Source: Ilex aquifolium (taxonomy: Eukaryota > Streptophyta > Magnoliopsida > Aquifoliales > Aquifoliaceae). From it: DNA of 64,000 nt. Positions within the stretch are counted from its first letter, which is position 1. Every line of letters starts with the position of its first letter. The stretch lies in contig OX637394.1 in assembly GCA_951799425.1 (NCBI GenBank), forward strand, positions 31,842,001-31,906,000, written 5' to 3'. The translations under genes and the position numbers were made by a program. The notes beneath the pieces were generated by a model that had not been told where the DNA came from, did no database searches, and saw nothing but the letters and a program-made list of their open reading frames with translations. Shown here piece after piece: positions 33,775-45,601 of this stretch.

Positions 33775-35860
33775 ATGTGGGGACGGGACGAACTAAACCG
33801 ACTAGTTAGACAACCTTTGGCCCCCAACATGAACATTGACCAAGACCCACCCGAGGATGCGGGTGATAATTTTGAGAATGTGGATGCCAAACCGAATGTT
33901 CAAAGGGGTGGGGGAGTGCAAGAACCTAGAATGCCATCCACGAATGCAATTGCCCCCTCCTAGAAATGAAGGGAACAATATCCAAATTGATCCTCCGGTG
34001 AGGTCAATGATGGAATTTCTTCAACCAACTCGTAGCACCACACCCTCATGCATCCTCTTACCGGTCCAAGCTCAGCTCTTCCAAGTTAAGCTCGGGATGT
34101 TGCAACTACTTCCTATATTCCACGGAATTGAAAAGGAAAATCCTTACTTGCACATAAAGGAATTTGAGGATATAGTTACAACCTTCAATGCTAACTATGC
34201 TATGGAGGACATAGCCCATTTAAAATTGTTTCCCTTCTCCCTCAGAGATAAGGCCAAATCATGGTTGTATTCCTTGCGACCTCGATCCATTACCTCTTAG
34301 GCTCAAATGCTTTCGGAGTTTTTGAATAAATTTTTTCCATTTCATAGAACCACTGTTTTAAAAAAGGAAATTCAAAATTTTTCGAAAAAGCCCAATGAGA
34401 AATTCTATCAATGTTGGGATCAGTACAAGGAATTACTTTAATCTATTCCACATCATGGCTTTGAATCGTGGCAATTGGTAAGTTTCTTCTATGAAGGAAT
34501 CACACCGAGCCATAGACAATTCATTGATATGATGTGTAATGACGAGTTCTTAAATAAAGACCCCGATGAGGCCCTCGACTACTTTAGTACATTGGCCCAG
34601 AATGCACAATCTTGGGACATTAGGGATCCCAATGATGTACCTAGGACGTCTCCGGGTAGTAGTCAACCACAAGGGGAGGGATGTATGATTTGAGAGACCG
34701 GGAAGACTTGCTTTCCAAAATTTCTAAATTTTCAAGGAAAGTTGGGAGTCTTGAAGTCAATAGGAGACAAGAGGTGTCTTATGTTTCAAAGGCCGAGGAG
34801 TTTTGCTCAATTTGTGAGAGTGTGGAGCATTCCATATCGGAGTGCCCAAACATTCCGGCACTTAAGGAAGTGTACCATGAGCAAGTGCATGCCTTTAACC
34901 AAACAAGGCAATCATTCTCTCCGCACTCAAATACTTATAATCCGGGGTGGAGCAATCACCCAAATTTTAGTTGGAGAAATGAGAATCCCACTCCTCATGG
35001 TTCAAATGCATATTCACCTCTCGTGCCTCCTAAGCAAAATCATTACCAAGGTCAAGGGCAAGCGTCTAACTCCCATACCCCCGTTCCAATCTGCAAAGGT
35101 ACTCGTCAAACCCACCACCACATAATTTTTCACCAAGTCCACCTCCCCAAAGCTTCTCCCAACAAGGACCATCCAATTCTTCCACCTATCAACCTCCCCA
35201 TAAGAGGAATTTGGAGGATGTGGTTCATGCTTTCATTCAAAGCCAAACCGTCATCAATAACCAAAATGCCACAGCTCTTAACGACATTAGGACCCAACTC
35301 ACGAAGTTGACAAACTCCATGGGGGCATCACAACAAGAAAAGGGGAAATTCCCCGCTCAACCCCAAGAGAACCCTAGAGGTCAACATGTTGTTGAGTCAT
35401 CGAAGCCCTTAAGAGAGAGTTGTGAGCAACTCAAAGCAGTCACCACCCTTCGTAGTGGCAAGCAAATTGATAAAACCATTTTGCCAAAAGCCTCACCTAA
35501 GGTCACATTGCCAAATGAAAAAGACACCATGGGTGACACCGACAAGGGTGAGGTGAGTGAAAAGAAAGAAAGTGAGGCGGTTGAGAAAGAAAAATTGATT
35601 GATGAAAATGTGTTTGTTTCTCCTATTCTTGCTCCTTTTCCTAATCATTTGAAGCCACCTGTCAAGGTGGCTAATTATGCTGATATACTTGACATGTTTA
35701 AGCAAGTAAAGATCAACATCCCACTCCTTGATGTCATTAAGCAAATTCCATCTTGTGCTAAGATCTTGAAGGATTTGTGCACCGTGAAGCGGAGACTAAA
35801 TGTGCACAAGAAGGCATTTCTCACCGAGCAAGTGAGCTCGATTTTGAGGACAAACACTCC
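33775..35860 (+). pseudogene. Element C gag (frameshifted)
   Basis: Gag of the Athila/Tat type. Landmarks are MMEFLQPTRSTTPSCI, LQLLPIFHGIEKENPYLHIK, KLFPFSLRDKAKSWLYSL, FPFHRTTVLKKEIQNFS, FESWQLVSFFYEGITPSHRQ, the knuckle CSICESVEHSISEC (about 34804-34845) and YNPGWSNHPNFSWRNEN. A frame change lies near 33950, stops at 34298-34300 and 34439-34441, a frame change near 34680 and another near 35090. From 35211 the frame is open into the protease. The same landmarks in the same order occur in E without breaks. Confidence 0.85.
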
Positions 35861-36161
35861 TCCGAAGTTTAAAGACCCCAGCTGTCCCACCATTGCCATA
35901 ACCATACGAAATTACCGGGTGGAGCAAGCCCTCCTTGATTTGGAGGCTAGTGTGAACCTCCTTCCATACTCGGTGTACCAACAACTTCAGCTCGAAGAAT
36001 TGAAGCCTACTTCAATCACACTTCAATTGGCAGACCGTAGTGTCCGAACACCAAGGGGAGTAGTTAAGGATGTCTTAGTGTAAGTTGATAAATTTTATTT
36101 TCCTGTTGATTTTATTGTTCTTGACACTCACCCGGTTGCAAATCTTAGTTCCCAAATCCAT
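35861..36161 (+). pseudogene. Element C aspartic protease
   Basis: A retropepsin with active-site loop DLEASVNLLPYSVY (Asp at 35937-35939). E has DLGAS here, so the Gly next to the catalytic Asp has become Glu, which should disable the enzyme. The later hydrophobic Gly motif is VILGRPFLATSN. A TAA at 36081-36083 interrupts it where E has Gln. The protease would cut the polyprotein during particle maturation. Confidence 0.85.
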
Positions 36162-37250
36162 GTGATACTTGGAAGACCTTTTCTTGCCACATCTAATATC
36201 GTGATTAATTGCAGGAACGGTCTTATGAAGCTAGCATTTGGGAACATGACTATGGAACTCAACGTGTTCAACTTGTGCAGGCAACCGGGAGATGATGAGG
36301 AGGTGCATGAAGTAAATAGGATTGACACCTTGGTGGAAGAACACTTGGAACTTGTGAGGATGTTAAAGTTCAAAGAAGAGGAGAATGTTGATCTAGAGGA
36401 AGTGGATGAGCAAGAGGAAGTGGAGAGTTTGAAAGGGGTAGAAAAGTGGATCCCTACATTTGAAAAGCTCCCACCCCAAGACAAGAAAATATTCCCATCG
36501 GATGTACAAAAGCCCAATTTGGAATTGAAGCCACTACCTTCCCATTTGAAGTATGCATATCTTGGCGAAGATGAGACATTTTCGGTGGTGACTAGCTCAA
36601 AGTTGGATGCAAAGCAAGAAGAAGAGCTCTTGGAGGTGTTGAGAAGGCATAAAAGGGCAATCGGTTGGACAATTGCTGACCTAAAAGGGATAAGCCCCCT
36701 CATTTTCACTCATCGGATCTATCTTGAGGAGGACGCCAAACCTTCTCGACAACCACAAAGAAGGTTGAACCCAATTATGAAGGAGGTGGTGAGGGACGAA
36801 GTGTTACAACTACTTGACGTGGGCATCATTTTTTCAATTGCCGATAGTAAGTGGGCTAGCCCCATGCAAGTAGTACCCAAGAAGTCGGGAGTTACGGTTG
36901 TGGAGAATGAAGAGAATGAGCTTATTCCAACAAGGGTGATCATGGGTTGGAGAGTTTGTATTGATTACCGGAAGCTCAACCTATGCACAAGAAAATACCA
37001 CTTCCCAATGTCATTCCTCGACCAAGTGTTGGAAAGAGTAGCAGGGCATCTATTCTATTGCTTCTTAGATGGATACTCTGGTTACAATCAAATCAAAATT
37101 GCATTGGAAGACCAAGAGAAGACCACCTTCACTTGTCCCTACGGTACCTTTGCTTACCGACGCATGCCTTTTGGGCTATGTAATGCCCCTGGAACTTTTC
37201 AACGTTGCATGATGGGGATCTTTAGTGATATGGTGGAGAAGATTGTTGAG
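36162..37250 (+). pseudogene. Element C reverse transcriptase, first part
   Basis: It is open from the protease end through an acidic linker (rich in Glu, 36295-36450), GWTIADLKGISPLIFTHRI, LLDVGIIFSIADSKWASPMQ, GWRVCIDYRKLNLCTRKYHF, FLDGYSGYNQIKIALEDQEK and [21 protein letters not shown] one-base loss at about 37250 shifts the frame just before the catalytic FMDD motif. Otherwise this is a well-preserved Ty3/gypsy RT. Confidence 0.9.
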
Positions 37251-39432
37251 GTTTATGGATGACTTCTCGGTCTTTGGGGATTCTTTTAGTGGATGCTTGG
37301 AAAACTTGGAGAAGGTTCTTGAGAGATGCGAAGAGAAAAGCCTAGTCTTGAATTGGGAGAAGTGTCACTTCATGGTGACACAAGGAATTGTTCTTGGGCA
37401 TATAGTTTCGGCAAAAGGGATTGAAGTTGACAAGTCAAAGGTGGAGGCCATCTCCAACCTTCCTACGCCGAGAGTCGTCAAGGATATCAGGTCGTTTCTA
37501 GGCCATGTGGGGTTTTACCGTCACTTCATTAAAAATTTTAGTGCATTGGCTCGATCTTTAACCAATTTATTTTCTAAAGATGTCTCATTTGAGTGGTCGA
37601 ATAGTTGTGAGGCATCTTTCACAAAACTCAAAAGCATGCTTGTCACACCTCCGATTATGCGACCACCCAAGTGGGACTTACCTTTTGAGCTTATGTGCGA
37701 CGCGAGTGATTACGAGGTCGGCGCAGTGCTGGGTCAAAGGGAGGATAATAGACCTTATGTAATATACTACGCTAGCAAAACTCTTAATGAAGCTCAAATG
37801 AATTTTACTACCACGGAAAAGGAGTTGCTAGCAATAGTATTTGCATTAGATAAATTTCGGTCTTACATCATTGGTTCACCAATAGTTGTTTATACTGACC
37901 ATTCTGCTTTAAAGTATTTGTTGTCTAAGCAGGATGCCAAACCGAGACTTATCAGGTGGATCCTCCTACTCCAAGAATTCAATCTTACGATCAAAGACAA
38001 GAACGGAGTGGAGAACGTGGTGGCGGACCATTTATCTCGACTGGTGGTGCAAGAGACCAATGAGCACATTCTTATCCTAGATTATTTTCCTAATGAGCAA
38101 TTGCTTTCAATTCATTATGTGTGTCCTTGGTATGTTGACATATGTAATTATCTTGCAACAGGACAAATACCACCGCAGTGGAGCCCAGAGGATCAAAGGA
38201 GATTTATGGCGGATGTGAAGTACTTTTACTTTGACAACCCATACCTATTCAAGTACTGCCCTGACCAAGTCATGAGGAGATGCGTACCAGAGAATGAACA
38301 GCGGGATGTCCTTGCATTTTGCCATTCACAAGCATGCGGTGGCCACTTCTCAGCAAAGAAAACTTCGGCAAAGATCTTACAGTCAGGTTTTTATTGGCCC
38401 TCTTTGATTAAGGATTGTATGTCATTTTGTAAGGAATGTGATAGATGCCAACGTTTGGGTAGTGTGACCCGAAGGAACATGATGCCCCTCTCCCCTGTAC
38501 TTGTTATAGAAATATTCGATTGTTGGGGCATCGACTTCATGGGTCACTTCCCTATGTCATTTGGCCATCTATACATTCTACTGATAGTAGACTATGTATC
38601 CAAGTGGGTGCAGGCTATCCTAACCAAGACCAATGACCACCGGGTCATGGTCAAGTTCCTCAAGGAGAACATTTTTTCGAGGTTTGGGATGCCTCGTGCA
38701 ATGATAAGTGATGGTGGATCACATTTCTGTAATAGGCCATTTGCATCTTTGATGCACAAATATGGTGTCACACATAAGGTATCCACCACATACCACCCAC
38801 AAACCAATGTCCAAGCCGAGTTGGCCAATAGGGAGATTAATAATATTTTAGAGAAGACGGTGAACCCAAATAGGAAAGATTGGTCAGATAGACTGATTGA
38901 TGCTCTTTGGGCTTACCGCACCGCCTACAAGACTGTCTTAGGCATGTCTCCCTATCGGCTCGTCTTTGGAAAGGCTTGCCATTTGCCAGTAGAGATGGAA
39001 CACAATGCCTATTGGGCCATAAAGACTTTGAACTATAATTTGAGAGTGGTCGGAGAACATAGGAAGCTACAATTGAATGAATTGGAGGAGATTCGTAGAG
39101 ACGAGTATGAGAGCTCTAAAATTTCAAAAGAGTTGGCTAAGATCTTTTATGACAAATCCATTGTAAGGAAGTCATTTGAGCCTGGCCAATAAGTGCTTTT
39201 ATACAACTCTCGTCTCTCCATTTTCCAAGGCAAACTCCGATCCCGTTGAGATGGCCCCTATCTTGTCAAGGTGGCCTACCCCAATGGAGCTGTTGATGTC
39301 ACAAATCCCGAGAATGACCAGACATTCAAGGTCAATGGCCAAAGACTTAAGCCATTTTTCGAGGGTTTTGAAGGACAAGTGGTGGAGGAGGATTTGATGG
39401 ATCTGGTATATCCAAAATTTGTGGAGGAATAA
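37251..39432 (+). pseudogene. Element C RT C-terminus, RNase H and integrase
   Basis: In the new frame it starts with [12 protein letters not shown] (Asp pair 37258-37263) and runs open to 39192. RNase [51 protein letters not shown]. Integrase zinc domain: [20 protein letters not shown] and [11 protein letters not shown]. Core: [10 protein letters not shown] (Asp), [11 protein letters not shown] (Asp), [12 protein letters not shown] (Glu). C-terminus: [32 protein letters not shown] at 39190-39192 replaces a Lys codon, and a TGA near 39248 replaces Trp. No chromodomain. Terminal stop at 39430-39432. Confidence 0.92.
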
Positions 39433-39631
39433 ACCATTTTTATGCTTCGTAGTGTACAATTTTCTTATCTACTTATGTTATTTTTATTTTCATGTACTTA
39501 CTTTACTTTGTTGTATAGCATCATTTTTTTTAGTTTCAGATATTGGTGTTTTTGTCAAAACTCAATTGCAAGGTGTTCTCTAACCCTTATGATATTTTTA
39601 CTGTCTTTCGCTGCATACCATATATTTTTGT

Positions 39632-39670
39632 TGCATTGAGGACAATGCATGAATTAAGTTGGGGGGTGAG
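39632..39670 (+). promoter_or_regulatory. Post-pol PPT-like box of C
   Basis: TTGCATTGAGGACAATGCAT is followed by GAATTAAGTTGGGGGGTGAG. The G-run and its AGTT lead match the true PPT at 43558-43569. T2 has an almost identical copy at 61061-61098. Confidence 0.5.
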
Positions 39671-41530
39671 GTGCACCATTGGCATGTTACACTTGCATGT
39701 TACACCAATATTTGTGGATAATATCAATTTTTGGGATGGAAATTCACCTTTCACATATCATACAGATTTTAGTTTACATTAGTCCAAATTATGTGAAAAT
39801 TTTTGAAAAAAAATATCTGAATGTTGATCTGTATTCCTTTATTTAGAGTGTCATGGATTGAATGACATGTTGATCTTTGTTTTGAACTTTGAGCACATGA
39901 ACACATTATAGAAGTTAATCCTATGCGTGAGTATCACATATGTATTTGCTTTTGAACTCAACCGTATGTGCTTCTTGAATGTGTAATTTTAGCAATTTAC
40001 GGATTGGATTCATATTTTAGGCTTGACATAAATAGTGGAGATGAGTAAGGAACCGTGAGAGCTTTAGTGCCAATCCTTGTTGGAGGGAACTTACAATTAC
40101 TCAAAGAACAATTTTTCAATGTCAAATTTGTTCAATAATCTCATTATGTTTGTCTTGGCTAGGTGCATTTGGATAGTAGACTGATGATGTCTTGTATATA
40201 CAATGCCCTCACATGCGTATCTGGAAGTGATCTTATGCCATTTTTGAATATTTCGAGCATTTGCCTTATTCTTGTGAAAATATTATCCCTAGTGCCGTGA
40301 TTGAGCCTAATTGAAATTCGTTTCTATGCCACACATTTGACCAAGCCGATGAAAAAGAGAAATATATACCTTACATTGGTTGTTCCTAAAGCTGAAAATG
40401 AGTGATTGCAAAAGTAGCGGAAGTGTGGTGTGGAAATTCAAGCAAGGGATGAATGGAGGTGAAACTCAAGGAGTTCATTAGAAAAATAATGAAAATTCAA
40501 GAAAAGGAAGAAAAGGGGTGAGAAGAAGAAAGAATGATCAAAAGAAAAAGAAAATGTTAAGGAAAATAAAGAAAAGAAACAAAGAGTGGTGAAGGTGTAA
40601 GAATGGAATGAAAATCCCATGAAAAGGGAGGTGTTTTGAAATAAAAAGTCTTTCACTTAGAACAACTCTCTTTGTATCCTATGTCCTTTGTTTCTTTTGC
40701 CTCAATATCACCCCAAGGACCCATTATAACCTTTGAAGTCCTAAGTGATCTAGTGAAGCATGGGAGATGCATAATTTCAAAGAAAATGATGAGTTAGTCT
40801 TACCACCCAATGCCCTAGTATTCTTTTCATGAGATTATGCCAAAGTTGCTTCATTTTCATAACATGAACTTCATTTTTTGGATTACATGTGAGCATACTT
40901 TCTTTTGAGCACAAGATTCCATCTCACATATACACATGAAATGCATGCCAGGATAACTAGAGTGTATTTCATTGTGAGAGTGACTTTTGGTGAGTTTTGC
41001 ATTAAAACTGAATTTGGTTGGCCATTCGAATGTGAATTCTGTTGTGTAAATGCTCAAATTATTTTTCCAATTCACACACACGAGTTCGGAAATAAATGTG
41101 TAGGTGCATACTTTAGACTAATATTTGAGACTATGGTCTTGCTCATGTGTGCTTAGTTCAATCATCTGAGAAATGTGTTAAATAGCTCCATGCTTGCAGA
41201 ATGGGGGAATATTGCTCAAGTTTTTGATATTCGAAATGAATTAGGAATGCCCGTGTTATTAATTATGTGACTTGCATTTTGGGCGTTCATTTTGGTAGTT
41301 AAAGATAGAAATCCATTCCTTGTACGTTGAATGCATCAAAATTTTAAATCACATTGCAATTTCGGTAATGAATTGGGCATGATGGTTCAAATTGTGGTTT
41401 ATAGGCGTAGTACATGTTTTGGGTGGAGTAGAGGTCATAAAGAGAGTGGTAGAATGTATAAGGTAGGTCCTGAAGTGAAGAGGAGGGGAGGTGTATTGCT
41501 CAGCAGGAGTATTTTGCAACTGAGGCAAAA
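39671..41530 (+). other. Element C non-coding block
   Basis: There is no gene-like frame. Conserved parts: a segment at 40022-40190 (CCTTGTTGGAGGGAACTTAC and neighbours) shared with T2 and G; a purine tract at about 40440-40640; a segment at 40680-40775 shared with G; CATGAGATTATGCCAA near 40830, also in E and G. The right third (40860-41160) resembles part of the non-coding block of E (57540-57610). Conservation without coding potential suggests a cis role such as packaging, export or dimerisation. Confidence 0.55.
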
Positions 41531-41601
41531 CCTACCGGTATGCCATACCGGCAGGTGTTGGCTACTGGAGTTCGACCTACCGGTATGTCATACCGGTAGG
41601 T
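41531..41601 (+). promoter_or_regulatory. Internal palindrome cluster ahead of C ORF2
   Basis: CCTACCGGTATG is at 41531-41542, CATACCGGCAGG at 41544-41555, CCTACCGGTATG at 41576-41587 and CATACCGGTAGG at 41590-41601. The arrangement and the spacer CTACTGGAGTTCGA are those of the LTR cluster (32276-32345). It lies 370 bp before the ORF2 start. No clear TATA box was seen after it. Confidence 0.65.
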
Positions 41602-41971
41602 TTTGCCTGGAAATCCAAAAGTTAGGGCTTTTAATCAATTTTTTTCGGGGAACCCTTCATTTACCTCTTAAATTACAGACCCTAAAGCTTCTCTCTCTCA
41701 CTCAAAACCCTCTTAGGTTTCCAAATCACCCTCCTCCTCCTTCAATCCCTAAAACCCCCATTCCTTGTGTTGTGATTTAGTGAAATCCAACCCTTTGAAA
41801 CCCTAATTGCCGAAAATCCTACAAGCCCAAATCTTCTCTACTCTCTTCAATCTCTCCAAGAATCTCTCAATGGGTCGTAACCTGGAGGTTGTTCATGAGG
41901 CTATAGACCCGATTGAGGGTCTTTTCTTGATCTATTTTGCATTCTTGTCTATGGGGGCACTGTTGCATTGC

Positions 41972-43243
41972 ATGGCCCGAACCAAGCAAGTCGGTTCCGA
42001 CTCTTCTCAACCCGAGGAGCCCAATAGTCGCAAGAGGAGTGGTGAAGGATCAAGCGGGGACCCCAATGAGCAGAGGAAAAAGGCCAGAAATTAGGCACGG
42101 ATCCAGTTGATCCAGGAGAAGAATGTAACATGCGAGCAGTACCTCGATCACATTATGCTTGGCCTAAGGAACGAGGTTGTCAAGCTTATTAATGCCCATG
42201 GGATGAAGTTTTGGTTTGAGCCCGTTGATGGGTACAATTTGTCGATGTGTAGGGAGTTCTACCAAACACTCAGGGTGGTAAAGGTGAATGAGGTGGAAGT
42301 TCTGAGAATGAATGTTCGGGGCAAGATGTTCGAAGTGACCCCTGATGTCATTGCCACTCTCCTAGGGAAGTATGAAAGACCACCTTTTTTCTCACCAGTA
42401 TATCCTCATAACATCACCCGAGCCAAAACCATTTCTGACTGTGTAGAGTTAATGTATGAGGACCCTAGTCAATTCAAGGGGACAGTCCAAGTTGGGGGAT
42501 TAAAGCATTCCTATGGGCCGTTGAATAAGCTTCTTCATTATAATCTACTCCCAAGGAGCGCGGAAAAGACGCCAAATATGGAGAAGTTGGCCATTTTAGA
42601 CGCAATCATGTCAGGAAAGACGGTTGACTTTGCCTTTTTCATATGGGAGGTAATGAGAGACTTTGTCGTGACACAGAAGCCTAAGACCAATTTGCCATAC
42701 GGGAGCTTGGTGACCCAGATGTGCCAGCACTTCAAGGTGAAGGCCTATGCCTTTGATAAGCTCACTTCCCCCGAAACTGGGGCTATTGGCAAGGCCAATA
42801 GTAAGAAGAGAAGGGCAATGAGTCGGGGGGAGTGAGCTAGGACTTTGGGCTCTAATTCTGAGGCTCCTGGATCAGCTTCATCTGCCCCAGCTGCGGAGCC
42901 TTCCATCTTGGGATCCTCATCTGCTGGGCCATCCACAGCTGCACCAGAACGCTCGATACCTCAGCGCCTGGATGCTTTAGAGATGATAGTGCATGGGTTA
43001 GAGGTGTTGGTGCATGGTATTTCGTTAATGATCAAGGAGCTGTTCATGCACATATTTCCAGGAAGACCCATCCCGGGAGGACCCACATCACCAGCTGCTG
43101 GCCCCTCTGCATCTATCCCCTCTGCCTCCACAGTGGTTGAGGTGGATGATGATGATGAAGATGCTGATCAAGATGTGGAGGGTGAGAGTGATTTTGATAA
43201 GGATGATGACAGTGATGATGATGGAGATGGGGATGAGGAGTAG
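41972..43243 (+). pseudogene. Element C ORF2, putative plant transposon protein
   Basis: The ATG at 41972 opens a frame with a basic, nuclear-signal-like start (SRKRSGEG, EQRKKARN). The central domain has MCREFYQTLRVV, MNVRGKMFEVTPDVIATLLG, HSYGPLNKLLHYNLLP, LDAIMSGKTVDFAFFIWEVM and LPYGSLVTQMCQHFKV. The end is a Pro/Ser/Ala linker and a strongly acidic tail (runs of Asp). Two in-frame stops, TAG 42092-42094 and TGA 42833-42835, break it; the frame is otherwise continuous. It aligns by motif with ORF2 of E and H. I assign it to the 'putative plant transposon protein' domain (Pfam Transposase_32, from memory). There is no signal peptide or membrane span, so it is not envelope-like. Confidence 0.75.
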
Positions 43244-43569
43244 GATGTTTTGTGGTGTCTGTCTTTTATTTTTTTGTTGGATTGTACGTAGCTAGGTTGG
43301 AGTCGTTGGCCTAGTAGAAGAACCCCTAGGTCATAGGCCATTTTTGTCTCTTTTTGATGTCCGACTCCATATACTCCAACTTTGAAACACATTAATGGAA
43401 TACCACAATTTTTGTTTCTATATGTCCAAGTTTATTTCTACAATTGCATTATGATTTATGCATTTTGATTATTTCAGAAAATTGTTTATTTAAATGGATT
43501 GTTGTATGTTAGATTGTTGTTTTGAAAATAAACTTTGCTAGGGACTAGCAAAGCTCAAGTTGGGGGGTG
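43244..43569 (+). promoter_or_regulatory. Element C 3' untranslated stretch and polypurine tract
   Basis: About 310 bp of AT-rich sequence without an open frame precede the PPT AGTTGGGGGGTG (43558-43569), which abuts the 3' LTR start TGATTAGCAC. The bases before it (GGGACTAGCAAAGCTCAAGT) match the same place in G. Confidence 0.75.
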
Positions 43570-44545
43570 TGATTAGCACAAAACATTGCATATTTCATGT
43601 GCCAATACATTCCTTTTTCACTTGCTTTTAGGGATTAAATGAGTGGAATTGTGCTACTTGAGCTATTAACGAAGATTTGTGGTGTTTGCAGATAAAAGGT
43701 GATAATTGGTGCTTCTTAAAGTCTTCTCAAATGGTTTGAGGTGAATGAGGATGAAAGGATGGCTTGAAGATAGCTCAGGAGGTGAGGAAACCAAAGAATC
43801 ATCAAAAAACAGGAGAAAACCTACCGGTAGGCCATACCGGTATGTTTCTGCTACTGGAGTTCGACCTATTGGTAGGCCGTACCAGTAGGTTATGCTGAAA
43901 CAGCCCAGATTCTGCATATCAGGCTCTGTCATTTTGAGGGTCCCACCAGACATTCTCCTACCTGCCCCTGCCACTCCCAACACCATGGACATCCCTCTTG
44001 CACCTTCTCTTGGACTTTTGGAGCCTTGGTGATCAATGAAGAGAGAGAAGAGGAGAGATGTTGGATGTGCAGACAAGGTCTGCACCTACCCTGTCCAACC
44101 CACTCTTTTGCAACCCTATGGATGGAGATCACATCACCTAGCAAGGGCATCACTCCATGGACATTTTTTTTGGGCAAAAAAATATACACCATGAGGAGAT
44201 ACACATTAGAGGATATATAGAGAGAGAGAGAGAGAGAGAGATAGTCTAGGAAGATGATGAATAGTGTTAGAGAGAGAAGTTGAGATTTTTACATTTTCTT
44301 CCATGCATTGTCTTCTACTTTCATGGAAGAATCTTCTAAGCTTCCTGAAATGCCTTTAATGCCATTTATTTCAATTTTAATCTTCCATTAAAGCTTTCAC
44401 CATTAATGCTTCTATGCTCTTCAATTTCTTAGCTGTAAATGGGTATTGAATGCATTCTCTTTTAGTTTATGTTTTCTTGCATTATCCTAGCTACAATCTT
44501 CAATTGCTTTAGAATGTCTCTCATTTACATTGTTGTCTTTCCTTT
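43570..44545 (+). repeat. Element C 3' LTR, truncated
   Basis: It matches the 5' LTR from its first base to TTGTCTTTCCTTT, about 980 of 1590 bp, then passes into minus-strand LTR sequence of S3. A few substitutions hit the palindromes (CCTATTGGTAGG, CGTACCAGTAGG). The GA repeat after the TATA-like box is longer than in the 5' LTR. Confidence 0.85.
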
Positions 44546-45601
44546 TATCATTTACATTGCTAGAAATACTTAGCTAAGCTTGCATACAAATTGAATGAAA
44601 GAGTTGAAAGTGAAAAAGGGAAAGATTACAAGTAGTTTAAAGCTTACAACACTGAAAATGGTAAGGAAATATGAAAACCTAGCTTTCTCTCTCTAACTTC
44701 ATCTTCTTCCTTGAGCTTCTCTCTCTATACTACTCCTAAGCTTAGGTAGCCTCCCTCCTTTCAAAAGCTTGTGTGAAGCTGAATAAATGGTGTAGAGCTT
44801 GCTGAATTTCATCCATGTGGCTCCTATAGCCTGTGTGTGCAGGCTTCCCATCAATGGGAAGTGAGTTGATGGTTTGGACAGGCTAGGACAAGCCTACCCA
44901 GCAACCACCATGCCTCATTCCTTCTCTCTCCTCCTTTCCCATCCTCCATCTTCCAAAGCTGACTTTAGGGTGTAGGTAGGCATGTATATATGTAGAATAT
45001 GTCAGAGAATGTGTGGGAGAATCATAGGTGGGACCCCTAAGCAAGTGGAGCTTAAGTTGCTGGTGTCTGGCGTTTCTAGGCCAAACCTTCCAGAAGGTTT
45101 TTTCCAGTATGCAAGACCTTTCGGAAGGTCATCAGGGAGATGCAAGCTCAGGACTAGTTTTCGTAAATTTTTCATAACTTTTGATCCAACCGTTTGATTG
45201 AGCTGAAATTTTTTAACACAATACAGAGGACATCCAGATCTACAATTTTCATGTTTTGCACTTTCTCATATTCGAAGTGGATCATAATAAAAAAAAAGGT
45301 GAATACATAGATACTGCTACCAAATGGTGTGGGTGCCGGTACCTATGTTACCAAGCACCGATACCTCCTTGATTTCTTTAACTTTTAAGCCTCTAAATCC
45401 TCATGTAATGTGTCCATCTATTCACCACACATCCACACATAGTTGCAGGGTTCCGAAAGCCATTAATTACACTATCATTACCTGCAACATCAAAATTTCC
45501 ACATTATTCAGAACTTCGATGAACTCTAACTAATTAAATGTAAAGTTGAGTTAAAATGCATGTAATGAGGTCGTTAAATATGAAATATTACGCGCTCATC
45601 A
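44546..45601 (-). mobile_element. Solo LTR S3, second part (minus)
   Basis: This is the U3 side of the minus-strand LTR that began at 31516. On the minus strand it starts TGATGAGCGCGTAATATTTC at 45601. AACCTTCCAGAAGGTT at about 45084-45099 and a decayed ACCTTTCGGAAGGTC copy near 45116 are the palindromes of the G family. GTGGA follows at 45602-45606, matching 31511-31515. Confidence 0.85.

Larger units (their letters stand above)
32027..44545 (+). mobile_element. Element C: Athila-like retrotransposon, 3' LTR truncated
   Basis: The layout is 5' LTR (32027-33616), tRNA-Asp primer site, gag, protease, RT, RNase H, integrase, post-pol PPT-like box, non-coding block, internal palindrome array, ORF2, PPT and a 3' LTR cut short at about 44545. 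Both LTRs start TGATTAGCACAAAACATTGC. It inserted into solo LTR S3; a deletion took its last 600 bp together with part of S3, so the target duplication cannot be checked (the left side would be CCACA). Multiple stops and frameshifts show it is inactive. Confidence 0.88.

Noticed and set aside
41972..43243. Envelope gene of a plant retrovirus
   Set aside because: ORF2 has neither a signal peptide nor a membrane span; motifs fit the plant transposon protein domain instead.
43168..43392. Ser-rich minus-strand frame near the end of C ORF2
   Set aside because: Antisense of the Asp-rich tail of ORF2.
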